Assembly (NCBI RefSeq): GCF_000746825.1
Contig: NZ_JQIV01000006.1
Span: 1,912,501 to 1,976,500 of the forward strand
Length of the DNA stretch: 64,000 nucleotides
Source: Carnobacterium inhibens subsp. inhibens DSM 13024
GTDB lineage: Bacteria; Bacillota; Bacilli; Lactobacillales; Carnobacteriaceae
Direction: 5' to 3'
Shown here: in pieces, positions 44,733 through 53,146 of the stretch
How the letters are laid out: every line of letters starts with the position of its first letter
Position numbering within the stretch: the first letter of the stretch is position 1
Made by a program: the position numbers and the translations under genes
The notes under the pieces: generated by a model
Seen by the model: only the letters and a program-made list of their open reading frames with translations
Told to the model about the DNA's origin: nothing
Database searches by the model: none

Positions 44733-47375
44733 TTAAAAAGGTTTGTTCATCTTATTCATAATAAATTTTTGAAGTTCGCCTACTACAATAATAGCCAACG
44801 ATAATCCAATAGCAATCATCCAGTGAGTCGTACTTAAAGCAACTAATTCAAAAATACCAGCTAGGAATGGAACTGTAGCTACTAATGTAATCAGTGCAAT
44901 AGAAAGTAGTGCTAACCAGAATAAACTAGAGTTGGACGTAAGACCAACTTTAAAAATCGACTCTTTACTGCGTGCATTGAAAATATGCAAGACAGAAGAC
45001 CAACCAAGAATTAAGAAAGCCATTGTTTGACCAACTGCATGACTTGCGGTAATGGAAGAATCAACATCAATAAATGAACCAACATAAAATCCGATGAGTG
45101 TCGTAACTGTGAAAGTGAGAGCTGCGATAGCAATGTTACGATATCCGCCTTTAGCGAAGATGCTTTCACCTTTAGCAGTTGGTTCATTAGACATAATAGT
45201 TGGATCAGCTTTTTCTCTGCTTAATGCAAAACCAGGAATTCCATCCGCTACTACATTAACAAATAGTAATTGAATCGCAATAACAGGTAATCCCCATCCC
45301 ATAATGACAGCAATTAACATAATGAAAATTTCTGAAATATTACATGATAATAAGAAGTATACGGTTTTTTTGATGTTTTCATAAACACGTCTGCCTTCTT
45401 CAACAGCATGAACAATGGTATCAAATTTGTCATCGGTTAAAATCATGTCAGAAGCACTTTTAGCTACTTCAGTACCAGTAATTCCCATGGCAGTACCAAC
45501 ATCAGCCGCTTTTAAGGCAGGTGCATCATTGACACCGTCTCCGGTCATGGCGACAACATCCCCATGTGATTGCCATGCTTTAACGATTCGAATTTTATCT
45601 TCGGGAGAAACACGTGCATAAACGGAATAATCACGAATCGTTTCTTTTAGTTTTTTGTCTGAAAGGTTGCCTAATTCAGCACCTGTGATAGCTTTGTCGC
45701 CTTCTTCGAAAATACCGATTTGTTTAGCAATAGCAGAAGCAGTAGCAGCGTGATCTCCTGTGATCATAATCGTCTTGATACCAGCTGATTTGGCTTCTTT
45801 AACAGCTTGAATACTTTCTTCTCTTGGTGGATCGATCATTCCTACGATCCCAGCGAACGTAATGCCGCTTTCTAACTCTTCAGGGGATAGATCCTCTGGA
45901 AGTTGATCGTATTTTTTATATCCAACAGCTATAACACGTAAAGCATCATTCGCAAATGAATCATGGATAGCTTTCGCTTTTTGACCAACTTCATCTGTAA
46001 TTGAAGAAAATTCAACTGGCAAACGGTCAAAAGCACCCTTAGTGATTGAAATGTACCCATCTTCTAATTCGTGAACAGTAGTCATCAATTTACGACCAGA
46101 GTCAAAAGGAATCTCGTGTACACGTGGATAAGTTTCATCTAGCTCGTTCTTTGGCAATCCTTTTTTCTGTAACAAGCGAATAATGGCTGTTTCAGTAGGG
46201 TCACCGCTGATAACTTCTTCGCCATCACGATCTTCAATTGTAGCATTTGAAGCTAGGCTCATCATTTTGAGTACCCATTTTTCATCTTCGCCAAATTCAT
46301 TTTTAACTTCAATGGGTTTATGTGGAAAAGCCCATAATTTTTGTATCGTCATTTGGTTTTGAGTTAATGTGCCGGTTTTATCTGAAGCGATAACAGAAGC
46401 ACTGCCTAGTGTTTCGACGGAAGGGATAGTTCGAATAATGGCGTTACGGTCAACCATGTTTTGAACACCGTAAGCTAGTGAGATCGTAACAATAACGGGT
46501 AAAGTTTCAGGAACTGCAGCAACAGCAAGAGATACAGCAGTCATTAGACTTGTAATAAAAGCTTCACCTTGAAAGAAACTTAAGGTGAAAATAATAATAC
46601 CTGCCACTAGAGCTAACACACTTACTTGTTTTCCTAAACGATCCATTCTTGATTGTAAGGGTGTTTTACCTTGTTTAGTACTATTTAATAAGTTAGCAAC
46701 AGAACCCATTTCGGTATCCATACCTGTAGTGACGACAATTGCTTTTGCTCGTCCATTAGTAACCAAAGTTCCCGAAAAAACAGTATTAAATACATCTCCA
46801 ACTGGGCTGTCTTCTTCAACTTCTGCATTTTCGTCTTTTTCAACGGGCACACTTTCTCCAGTCAAAGCCGATTCTTCTACTTGTAAATCACTACTAGAAA
46901 TTAAACGAGCATCTGCAGGAATTTGATCTCCGGCTTCTAATAATAAAATATCTCCAGGGACCAAATCAGCTGCTTCAATAACCTCTTCTTGGTCATTTCG
47001 TATCACTCGTGCTTGTGGAGCAGATAAACTTTGTAGCGAAGCTAAAGCTTTTTCGGCTTTGCCTTCTTGTCGGATAGCAATGATGACGTTGATTAAAATA
47101 ATAGAGAAAATTACGATAGGTTCTGAGAAATCGTCGGGGTGTTCAGTGATGGCAATATAAGTTGAGATAATTCCAGCTAGGATCAAGATAATAACTGTAA
47201 CATCTTTTAATTGATCAATAACTTTTGAAAATAAAGAAATACTTTCTTCTTCATCAAATTGGTTGGCACCAAATTGTTTTTTATGCTGTTCTACTTCTTT
47301 TGAGGTTAACCCTTTTTCTGAGTTACTATTGAACTGGTTTACAATAGATTCTATTTTTTTTGTTCTGAATTCCAT
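44733..47375 (-). CDS. P-type cation-transporting ATPase, P2A (calcium pump) type
   Basis: The 880-residue pump has the P2 layout: N-terminal cation-ATPase domain, actuator motif SALTGESVPVEK, TM4 with VAAVPETLPVIVTI, phosphorylation site SDKTGTLTQNQ (Asp about 330), hinge TMITGDHAATA and MTGDGVNDAPALK, and a long C-terminal membrane part. It is close to SERCA-like calcium pumps of Listeria (LMCA1) and lactic acid bacteria. TM4 reads PETLP where LMCA1 and SERCA have PEGLP; the metal-binding Glu is kept. Calcium efflux is therefore the best guess; manganese is an alternative. AGGAGG precedes the ATG and a consensus promoter lies at 47446-47475. Confidence 0.88.
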   Translation of the reverse strand: MEFRTKKIESIVNQFNSNSEKGLTSKEVEQHKKQFGANQFDEEESISLFSKVIDQLKDVTVIILILAGIISTYIAITEHPDDFSEPIVIFSIILINVIIAIRQEGKAEKALASLQSLSAPQARVIRNDQEEVIEAADLVPGDILLLEAGDQIPADARLISSSDLQVEESALTGESVPVEKDENAEVEEDSPVGDVFNTVFSGTLVTNGRAKAIVVTTGMDTEMGSVANLLNSTKQGKTPLQSRMDRLGKQVSVLALVAGIIIFTLSFFQGEAFITSLMTAVSLAVAAVPETLPVIVTISLAYGVQNMVDRNAIIRTIPSVETLGSASVIASDKTGTLTQNQMTIQKLWAFPHKPIEVKNEFGEDEKWVLKMMSLASNATIEDRDGEEVISGDPTETAIIRLLQKKGLPKNELDETYPRVHEIPFDSGRKLMTTVHELEDGYISITKGAFDRLPVEFSSITDEVGQKAKAIHDSFANDALRVIAVGYKKYDQLPEDLSPEELESGITFAGIVGMIDPPREESIQAVKEAKSAGIKTIMITGDHAATASAIAKQIGIFEEGDKAITGAELGNLSDKKLKETIRDYSVYARVSPEDKIRIVKAWQSHGDVVAMTGDGVNDAPALKAADVGTAMGITGTEVAKSASDMILTDDKFDTIVHAVEEGRRVYENIKKTVYFLLSCNISEIFIMLIAVIMGWGLPVIAIQLLFVNVVADGIPGFALSREKADPTIMSNEPTAKGESIFAKGGYRNIAIAALTFTVTTLIGFYVGSFIDVDSSITASHAVGQTMAFLILGWSSVLHIFNARSKESIFKVGLTSNSSLFWLALLSIALITLVATVPFLAGIFELVALSTTHWMIAIGLSLAIIVVGELQKFIMNKMNKPF

Positions 47376-47445
47376 AACATTCCTCCTGATAAGTATTTTT
47401 TTTATAGGGTCTTTTCAAAGCAAGCAACCACTTGTTTGCTGCTTA

Positions 47446-47475
47446 AGTATATCAAAAATTTTTAGTTTTTGTCAA
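47446..47475 (-). promoter_or_regulatory. Promoter of the P-type ATPase gene
   Basis: On the minus strand TTGACA (47470-47475), an 18-base spacer and TATACT (47446-47451) match consensus. The about 65-base leader holds a hairpin (GCAGCAAAC with a partly complementary GTTGCTTGC, 47418-47443) before the AGGAGG site. Confidence 0.8.
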
Positions 47476-47556
47476 GTTGTAAGCTTGATAAAAGACAGCA
47501 GTGGCGTGAGAAAAGACAAAATTAAGTAAAATAAAAGAAAAATTTAAATAAATAAT

Positions 47557-47648
47557 AAAAAAACCACCCATTAGAAAAATGGGTGGTAAAGGAGTCATTA
47601 CCTTTGCTTTGAGGAGAAAAGGTAATATGAAAATATAAAAAGTTGGTT
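47557..47648 (-). ncRNA. Candidate small RNA B with CU-rich loop and terminator
   Basis: On the minus strand a 9-bp perfect stem (ATTACCTTT with AAAGGTAAT) encloses the 12-base loop TCTCCTCAAAGC. Then come the linker GACTCCTTT and a 10-bp perfect terminator stem (ACCACCCATT with AATGGGTGGT) with seven T. A TATACC sits about 92 bases upstream of the T run as a possible -10; no good -35 is seen. There is no gene between this terminator and candidate A, so it is not explained as a gene terminator. Loop and linker can pair with Shine-Dalgarno sequences. The layout resembles csRNA/LhrC-type regulators; expression is unproven. Confidence 0.5.
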
Positions 47649-47761
47649 GTTATTGGTATAGATAAACTATAACGTTAATCTATGAAGAAAATGTGATGAT
47701 AGTTTTATGATTTTCTTAAAAAGTGTATTTTTAAAGAAGGCTATTTTGATGTTTCTAAAAT

Positions 47762-47856
47762 AAAAAAAGCTATCTCAATTAAGAGATAGCTAGGGGGTAA
47801 GACTCTTTTCAATAGGGGGAGAAAAGAGAGTGAAAAATAAATTCAGTTTTAAATAA
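47762..47856 (-). ncRNA. Candidate small RNA A with CCCCC loop and terminator
   Basis: On the minus strand an 8-bp perfect stem (CTCTTTTC with GAAAAGAG) encloses the loop TCCCCCTATT. Then come a linker TCTTACCCCCT and a 9-bp perfect terminator stem (AGCTATCTC with GAGATAGCT) with seven T. A TATAAA (47863-47868) is a possible -10 about 100 bases upstream of the end. The architecture is the same as in candidate B, 110 bases further on. This one could also be read as the terminator of the DJ-1 gene with an extra hairpin. Confidence 0.5.
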
Positions 47857-47887
47857 ACAACTTTTATAGTTTACCACAGTCAACTAA

Positions 47888-47901
47888 TTGTCATATGACA
47901 A
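47888..47901. promoter_or_regulatory. Perfect 14-bp palindrome at the -35 region of candidate RNA A
   Basis: TTGTCATATGACAA is a perfect palindrome. Its centre lies near -38 relative to the start site predicted from TATAAA (47863-47868). That is where an activator or repressor could act; the cognate protein is unknown. It lies 50 bases behind the DJ-1 gene stop codon. Confidence 0.45.
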
Positions 47902-47950
47902 AAAAGTAAAAGTTTTAGTTGAATTAAATTAGAAACTACTTATTTAAACA

Positions 47951-48469
47951 TTACTTATCTAAAGCGGCTACGATTGCTTTATTGAAAGCTGGAAGATCAT
48001 CAGGTGTACGGCTGGAGATAATACCACTTTCGTCTTCCACAACTTCACTATCTTCAAATAACGCACCTGCATTTTTCAAATCAACTCCGACTTGTTTGAC
48101 AGCAGTCATTTTTTTACCCTTGACTACTTCAGCATTAATTAAAAGCTGAGGCCCATGGCAAATCGAAAAAATAGGTTTTTTTGCATCAGCAAAGGCCTTA
48201 GTGAAAGCTAAAAAGCGATCATCTGATCTTAATTGATCGGGTGAAAAACCACCAGGAATTAAAAGTGCGTCAAAATCTTCCGGTGAAACTTCATCAATGC
48301 CTTTATCAATAGTAATGGTAGCTTCTCCTTTTTTTCCTTTAACGGTATTGCCTGCTTTTTTCTCAATCGTAATAACTTGGTGTCCTGCATTTGTTAAAGC
48401 TTCTTTTGGCGATGTGAATTCAACATCTTCAAATAAATTGGTCACTACTGTTGCAATTTTCTTTCCCAT
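47951..48469 (-). CDS. DJ-1/PfpI family protein
   Basis: The 172-residue protein has the class I glutamine-amidotransferase-like fold of the DJ-1/PfpI family: DALLIPGGFSPDQLRSDDRF and the nucleophile elbow IFSICHGPQLLINAE (Cys about 105, followed by His). Relatives are general-stress proteins (Bacillus YfkM), proteases or glyoxalase III/deglycases that act on methylglyoxal and its adducts. It is divergent from the methylglyoxal synthase gene mgsA across about 170 bases, which supports a dicarbonyl-stress role (inference). The GGGATTA ribosome-binding site is weak to moderate. Confidence 0.88.
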   Translation of the reverse strand: MGKKIATVVTNLFEDVEFTSPKEALTNAGHQVITIEKKAGNTVKGKKGEATITIDKGIDEVSPEDFDALLIPGGFSPDQLRSDDRFLAFTKAFADAKKPIFSICHGPQLLINAEVVKGKKMTAVKQVGVDLKNAGALFEDSEVVEDESGIISSRTPDDLPAFNKAIVAALDK

Positions 48470-48636
48470 GTATAATCCCTCTTTCCTTATAGTTTAACTA
48501 CAATTAGTGTAACGCAGACCAAAAAGGTCTTCAAGTGAAAGGGCTTCTAAGGCGAGAATGCTTGGAAGTTTAGACTTATCTTTTTTTTCAAGTAAGTGTT
48601 ATCATTGAATAAAGTTAGGAATGGAGTTGATCATAT

Positions 48637-49056
48637 ATGAACATTGCTTTTATTGCACATGATAAGAAAAAAGATGAAATGGTAAAACTAACTACAGCAT
48701 ATAAAGAAATTATCAAAGATCATCAAATATTTGCTACAGGAACGACTGGACAACGAATCATTGATGCAACTGGTTTAGAAGTACATCGCTTTAAATCTGG
48801 CCCACTTGGAGGCGATCAACAAATAGGGGCGTATGTATCTGACAACAAAATTGATTTAGTTATTTTTCTGAGAGATCCTTTAACAGCACAGCCTCACGAA
48901 CCCGATATATCAGCATTGTTAAGACTATGTGATGTTTATGAAATACCCTTGGCAACAAACCTTGGAACGAGTGAAGTGTTACTAAGAGGTTTAGGAAATG
49001 GTTTTATTGAATGGCGTAAAACACAACGTGAAGCCCAATTAAAAGAATTTGAATAA
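48637..49056 (+). CDS. mgsA: Methylglyoxal synthase
   Basis: MgsA converts dihydroxyacetone phosphate to methylglyoxal and phosphate, a bypass of lower glycolysis. The 139-residue protein has the family features: [16 protein letters not shown], the phosphate-binding [10 protein letters not shown], and catalytic region [15 protein letters not shown] with the Asp of GGDQQIG, then [30 protein letters not shown] precedes the ATG. It is divergent from a DJ-1/PfpI gene. The gene ends at a strong hairpin terminator shared with nrdJ. Confidence 0.95.
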   Translation: MNIAFIAHDKKKDEMVKLTTAYKEIIKDHQIFATGTTGQRIIDATGLEVHRFKSGPLGGDQQIGAYVSDNKIDLVIFLRDPLTAQPHEPDISALLRLCDVYEIPLATNLGTSEVLLRGLGNGFIEWRKTQREAQLKEFE

Positions 49057-49062
49057 AAAAAG

Positions 49063-49097
49063 ATGGAGTTGGGACAAAAGTCTCAACTCCATTTATG
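49063..49097. terminator. Bidirectional terminator of mgsA and nrdJ
   Basis: ATGGAGTTGGGAC and GTCTCAACTCCAT pair around AAAA with one G-T pair. T-rich and A-rich flanks lie on either side. It is one of three similar hairpins in the window (see 7392 and 57999). Confidence 0.9.
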
Positions 49098-49098
49098 T

Positions 49099-51648
49099 TT
49101 ATAATCCACATTTAAGTTGGGCATTACAATTGGTACACGTATTGCAGCCACCTAAATCTTCAACCGTTCCTTGTCGACAGATAGGACAAGTATCGCCAAC
49201 CTCATTGCCATAGTTATTCGCTTCTTTAACAGTACCTGTTTGAAGTGGTTGATGCTCTGAAGACGGTGCTTCTTTTGTTATTTCTTCATCCCAAATCGTT
49301 TCTTCAGCTTTTAATGTCAGTACTTGTGTATCACGGCTTCCATCTACATAAACCGTACCGCCTTTTGCCCCACCTCTATAAAGACGCTCATAAATTTTTT
49401 GAACTTGTTCAACCGTATAACCTTTAGGAGCATTGACTGTTTTAGAAATAGAACTGTCGACCCAGCGTTGAATGGTACATTGAACATCAACATGAGCTTC
49501 AGGTTTTAAACTCATGGCAGATACAAATTGTTTTGGCAATCTTTCAGGATCGGCTTCTGGATGTTGATCAAGGTATTCTTGGACGATATCAGCTTTTACT
49601 TCGATAAACTTGCCTAAACGTCCGCTTCTGAAATAACTAAATGAGAAGTAAGGTTCAAGTCCTGTTGAAACGCCCACCATTGTTCCTGTTGACCCAGTTG
49701 GAGCAACAGTTAATAAATGTGAATTGCGTATCCCATATTTCAATACGCCTTCGTGAATGTGTTCTGGCATTTGCTTCATATACCCCGATTGAAGGAACTG
49801 TTCTCTTAGTTTAGCTGTCTCTGCTTCAGTTTTCCCAATTAAGAAAGGGAAACTGCCTCGTTCTTTTGCTAATTCAATAGAAGCTTCATACGCTGAAACT
49901 GCAATTGTTTCGAAGACTTTATCTACTAATTGATTGCCTTCTTGAGAGCCGTATTCTTTACCACAGTAAATGAGTAAGTCGGCGAGACCCATAATGCCTA
50001 AACCAACACGGCGTTCTCCTAAAGCTTGTTTTTCGTTTTCTGCTAAGAAGTAAGGTGTGGCATCAATCACGTTATCTTGCATACGTACACCAACTTGCAC
50101 AGTTTTCTTTAATTTATCAAAATTGACTGTTCCAGATTCTTTATCGGCCATTTCGGCTAAGTTAACGGCTGCTAGATTACAAACAGAATAAGGAGCGAGA
50201 GGCTGTTCGCCGCAAGGGTTAGTTGCAACGACTTTTTGCCCATAGGCAGCAGCATTCGTCATCTTATTTGCATTATCAATAAAGAAAATACCCGGCTCAG
50301 CAGAGTAGGTAGCACAAATAGTGATGAGTTTCCATAATTCGCGAGCCTTTATTGTTCGGTAAGTATGAATGCCATGTCCTGAAGCTTCCCATTCACGGAC
50401 GTCTCCAATTTCTGACCAATTAGTGTTGTATTCTTCCATTTCCTCTGGGCTGTATGTTTCTACGGCAGGAAAGCGAAGAGTATAATCAGTGTCCTTTTCA
50501 ACAGCTTCCATGAAATCAGTCGTCAAACAAACTGAAATATTTGCTCCTGATAAAAAGTCAGGGTCATGAACACTATAGGAGCCGCCTATTTTTAATTTAG
50601 CAGCTGCTTCTTTCATTGTCGCTGCATCAAATCCACCACGCCCGGGCATATTTTTATAATTTAAAATAGTTTGATACATAGCAGTTTCGTGTTCTGAAAG
50701 AGGAGTGAATTTCAACTTTTCATTAGCTAGCTTCTTTATTTGAGCGTCTGTGGTATTTTCAATTAAATAACGTAAAATACGTGGGTTTTGCATTTTTGAA
50801 ATAATAAATTCAAGAATATCTGGATGCCAATCTGTTAACATAATCATCTGTGCTCCACGACGGCTGCCACCCTGTTCAACCAAGTGAGTTAATTTCGCAA
50901 TATCGTCTAGCCAAGAAACAGCTCCTGATGATTTTCCATTAACCCCACGCGCTAAAGTATGACGCGGACGAAGAGTAGAACCATTAGTACCAACACCGCC
51001 GCCACGACTCATGATTTCCATCACTTGTTTTCGATGATCCGAAATACCTTCACGAGAGTCAGGGACAAAAGGCATAACGTAACAATTAAAATAAGTGACA
51101 TCCGTTTTCGAACCTGCACCATACAAAACGCGTCCTGCAGGGATAAAATTCAAGTTTTTTAATTCTTCATAAAAGGCATTATAAGCAGCTTTTCTTTTTT
51201 CAGGAGTCGATTCTATAGCGGATAAGCCAGTCGCATTTCGTTTAGCAATTTGTTCATAAAAAATTTCAAGCGGTTTTTCAATCACATCTAAGCTGCAAGT
51301 AATGATTCCAGTTTTTTGCTCATACTCATCTTCAATGGATCCTCGGAATTCCTCATCAATCAAAATTGAAGCAGTATGTTGAGAATGGTTGATCTGTGTA
51401 ACAAATCCAGTTCCTCTTGTAGGGTATTGCGGGTCTGGCTTAACCGTTAAAACAACTAAATCTCCTATAGAAAGAGTAGATTTAGAGAGGTCTTTAAAGG
51501 AATACCGATCTAACATAACTAAGCGAGAAACCCCTTTATAGGTTAAGTTCATATCATCAGTTATCGGATAGACTTGAGGAAAAGCTTGAATGTCTTCATT
51601 TAACTTGTTAACATCTATTGTTGCTTTTGCGTAGATATTTGCAATCAT
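49099..51648 (-). CDS. nrdJ: NrdJ, adenosylcobalamin-dependent (class II) ribonucleotide reductase
   Basis: NrdJ reduces ribonucleotides with a radical from adenosylcobalamin and works with or without oxygen. The 849-residue protein has the RNR core with NPCGEQPLAPYSVCN (active-site Cys and Glu loop), the IMSRGGGVGTNGSTLRPR region, the APTGSTGTMVGVSTGLEP loop, and a C-terminal cysteine-rich tail (CPICRQG..GGCNTCTNCNAQLKCGL) that delivers electrons and may bind zinc. ATG 51648 is chosen with AAGGAG eight bases upstream. A pair of NrdR boxes lies upstream. The cell must import or make cobalamin; no such gene is in this window. Confidence 0.93.
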   Translation of the reverse strand: MIANIYAKATIDVNKLNEDIQAFPQVYPITDDMNLTYKGVSRLVMLDRYSFKDLSKSTLSIGDLVVLTVKPDPQYPTRGTGFVTQINHSQHTASILIDEEFRGSIEDEYEQKTGIITCSLDVIEKPLEIFYEQIAKRNATGLSAIESTPEKRKAAYNAFYEELKNLNFIPAGRVLYGAGSKTDVTYFNCYVMPFVPDSREGISDHRKQVMEIMSRGGGVGTNGSTLRPRHTLARGVNGKSSGAVSWLDDIAKLTHLVEQGGSRRGAQMIMLTDWHPDILEFIISKMQNPRILRYLIENTTDAQIKKLANEKLKFTPLSEHETAMYQTILNYKNMPGRGGFDAATMKEAAAKLKIGGSYSVHDPDFLSGANISVCLTTDFMEAVEKDTDYTLRFPAVETYSPEEMEEYNTNWSEIGDVREWEASGHGIHTYRTIKARELWKLITICATYSAEPGIFFIDNANKMTNAAAYGQKVVATNPCGEQPLAPYSVCNLAAVNLAEMADKESGTVNFDKLKKTVQVGVRMQDNVIDATPYFLAENEKQALGERRVGLGIMGLADLLIYCGKEYGSQEGNQLVDKVFETIAVSAYEASIELAKERGSFPFLIGKTEAETAKLREQFLQSGYMKQMPEHIHEGVLKYGIRNSHLLTVAPTGSTGTMVGVSTGLEPYFSFSYFRSGRLGKFIEVKADIVQEYLDQHPEADPERLPKQFVSAMSLKPEAHVDVQCTIQRWVDSSISKTVNAPKGYTVEQVQKIYERLYRGGAKGGTVYVDGSRDTQVLTLKAEETIWDEEITKEAPSSEHQPLQTGTVKEANNYGNEVGDTCPICRQGTVEDLGGCNTCTNCNAQLKCGL

Positions 51649-51726
51649 GGGTACCACTCCTTAATAAAATATGTATGTAAATCAATAGATAACAGTAAAA
51701 AAGGGTAGTAAGTGTAACATCCTTTT

Positions 51727-51773
51727 TTTCTATATGTTGTTACCTGAAATATATTTTACACTACATGTTGTGT
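51727..51773 (-). promoter_or_regulatory. Tandem NrdR boxes upstream of nrdJ
   Basis: On the minus strand ACACAACATGTAGTGT (51758-51773) matches the NrdR consensus ACACWATATATWGTGT at 14 of 16 positions. A weaker box TAACAACATATAGAAA (51727-51742, 10 of 16) lies with its centre 31 bases away, the usual spacing. This puts nrdJ in the same regulon as nrdDG. Confidence 0.75.
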
Positions 51774-51809
51774 TTTTTCATTAACTAAAAATTTTGTGAG
51801 AAATAGAAG

Positions 51810-51845
51810 ACAAAAAAAAGAAGCGAAAAACAACTCGCTTCAATC
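51810..51845 (-). terminator. Terminator of the met operon
   Basis: On the minus strand GAAGCGA and TCGCTTC enclose an eight-base loop and are followed by eight T. It lies 35 bases behind the M20 gene. Confidence 0.85.
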
Positions 51846-51878
51846 TTTTTCAGAAAATAAGTTCTGAATTTTTTTTAT

Positions 51879-53075
51879 TTACCGTTCATTTAAAAAATCT
51901 AGAGCATATCTGACATGTAATTCTGTGGCTATAGCTAATCCGCTTTCGTCAATATCAAAATTTTCATGATGATGCCCGTACCAAGTTTCTGGGTTAGCTG
52001 GGTTCTTAGTTCCAACACGAGCATAAACACCTTGCGCAACAGCTAAGAAGTCAGCAAAGTCATCTGCTCCTAAACTTTTGGGATTATCTTGAATAATATT
52101 ATCTGCTCCTACAATGTCTGTACCAACACGAGCAGCACGACTTGCAGCGGTTTGATTATTGATAAGAGGAGCTGCTGCATCATAATTCTCAAATTCAATT
52201 GATGTGCGATGAGCTTTGGCGACATCTCGTGCAACACGTTCAACAGCTGCTAATACAAATTGGCGTGTTTCGTGGCTAAATGTACGAACCGTACCTTCAA
52301 GGGAAGCTTCATTTGCAATAATGTTATAACGAGTTCCGGCGTTTAAGACTCCTACAGCAACAACTACATTATCTAAAGGGCTGACTTCTCGAGCCACAAT
52401 ACTTTGCAATTCGATCGTTATGGCAGCAGCTGTTAAAAGAGCATCTCTTCCTAAATCTGGTCTAGCCGCATGACCGCTTTCGCCTTTGACCCTAATCTTA
52501 AAAATATCACAAGAAGCATTTGTTGGACCAGCAGTAGCAACGATTTTTCCAGTCTCGATAGAGGAGTCGACGTGTATACCAAAAACTTGATCGACATCGT
52601 TAACAAATCCACCCGCTACAAATTGTCGTGCTCCAGCTCCGATTTCTTCAGCTTGTTGAAAAGCTAATTTAATGGTCCCTGAAAAGTCAGCTTCATGGTT
52701 TTTTAAAATTTTTGCAGCCCCTAATAAAGCTGATGTGTGAGCATCATGGCCACATGCATGATGTAATCCTTTTTTAGTTGATTTATAAGGTTTGTCTTTA
52801 GCATCCTCTAATTCAAGAGCATCAATATCTGCCCGTAAGAGAATCGTTTTTCCTAGTCCTTTTTTACCAACAATCGTCCCGATAGCTCCAGTTTCACCAA
52901 CAGATTCGTAAGGGATAGATAGTTTGTCTAATTCATTTTTGATAAATTTGATTGTTTCGTATTCTTTTAGACTTGGCTCAGGATGTTGATGAAGGTAACG
53001 GCGTAATGCGATGACCTCTTGAGCTCCTTGTTGAACTTCTTCTTGTAACGTAACTTTTGTAAGTGCTGTTGACAT
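51879..53075 (-). CDS. M20 family amidohydrolase/peptidase
   Basis: The 398-residue enzyme belongs to the M20D amidohydrolases (N-acyl amino acid deacylases, hippurate hydrolase-like). Motifs are ILLRADIDALELEDA (metal Asp), LHHACGHDAHTSALLGAAKI (metal ligands Cys/His), the catalytic Glu pair QQAEEIGAGARQF, and the C-terminal GHHHENFDID. It is the last gene of the metNIQ operon, 71 bases behind metQ. This suggests it frees methionine or a related amino acid from an imported N-acyl form (inference). An N-acetyl-diaminopimelate deacetylase is an alternative from sequence alone. Confidence 0.87.
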   Translation of the reverse strand: MSTALTKVTLQEEVQQGAQEVIALRRYLHQHPEPSLKEYETIKFIKNELDKLSIPYESVGETGAIGTIVGKKGLGKTILLRADIDALELEDAKDKPYKSTKKGLHHACGHDAHTSALLGAAKILKNHEADFSGTIKLAFQQAEEIGAGARQFVAGGFVNDVDQVFGIHVDSSIETGKIVATAGPTNASCDIFKIRVKGESGHAARPDLGRDALLTAAAITIELQSIVAREVSPLDNVVVAVGVLNAGTRYNIIANEASLEGTVRTFSHETRQFVLAAVERVARDVAKAHRTSIEFENYDAAAPLINNQTAASRAARVGTDIVGADNIIQDNPKSLGADDFADFLAVAQGVYARVGTKNPANPETWYGHHHENFDIDESGLAIATELHVRYALDFLNER

Positions 53076-53146
53076 AATAAATCATCCTTTCTGAATGGGG
53101 TTAGTTTTAATGTGTGCCGTAAAGGAAACTAGTTACTTGCGTTCCT

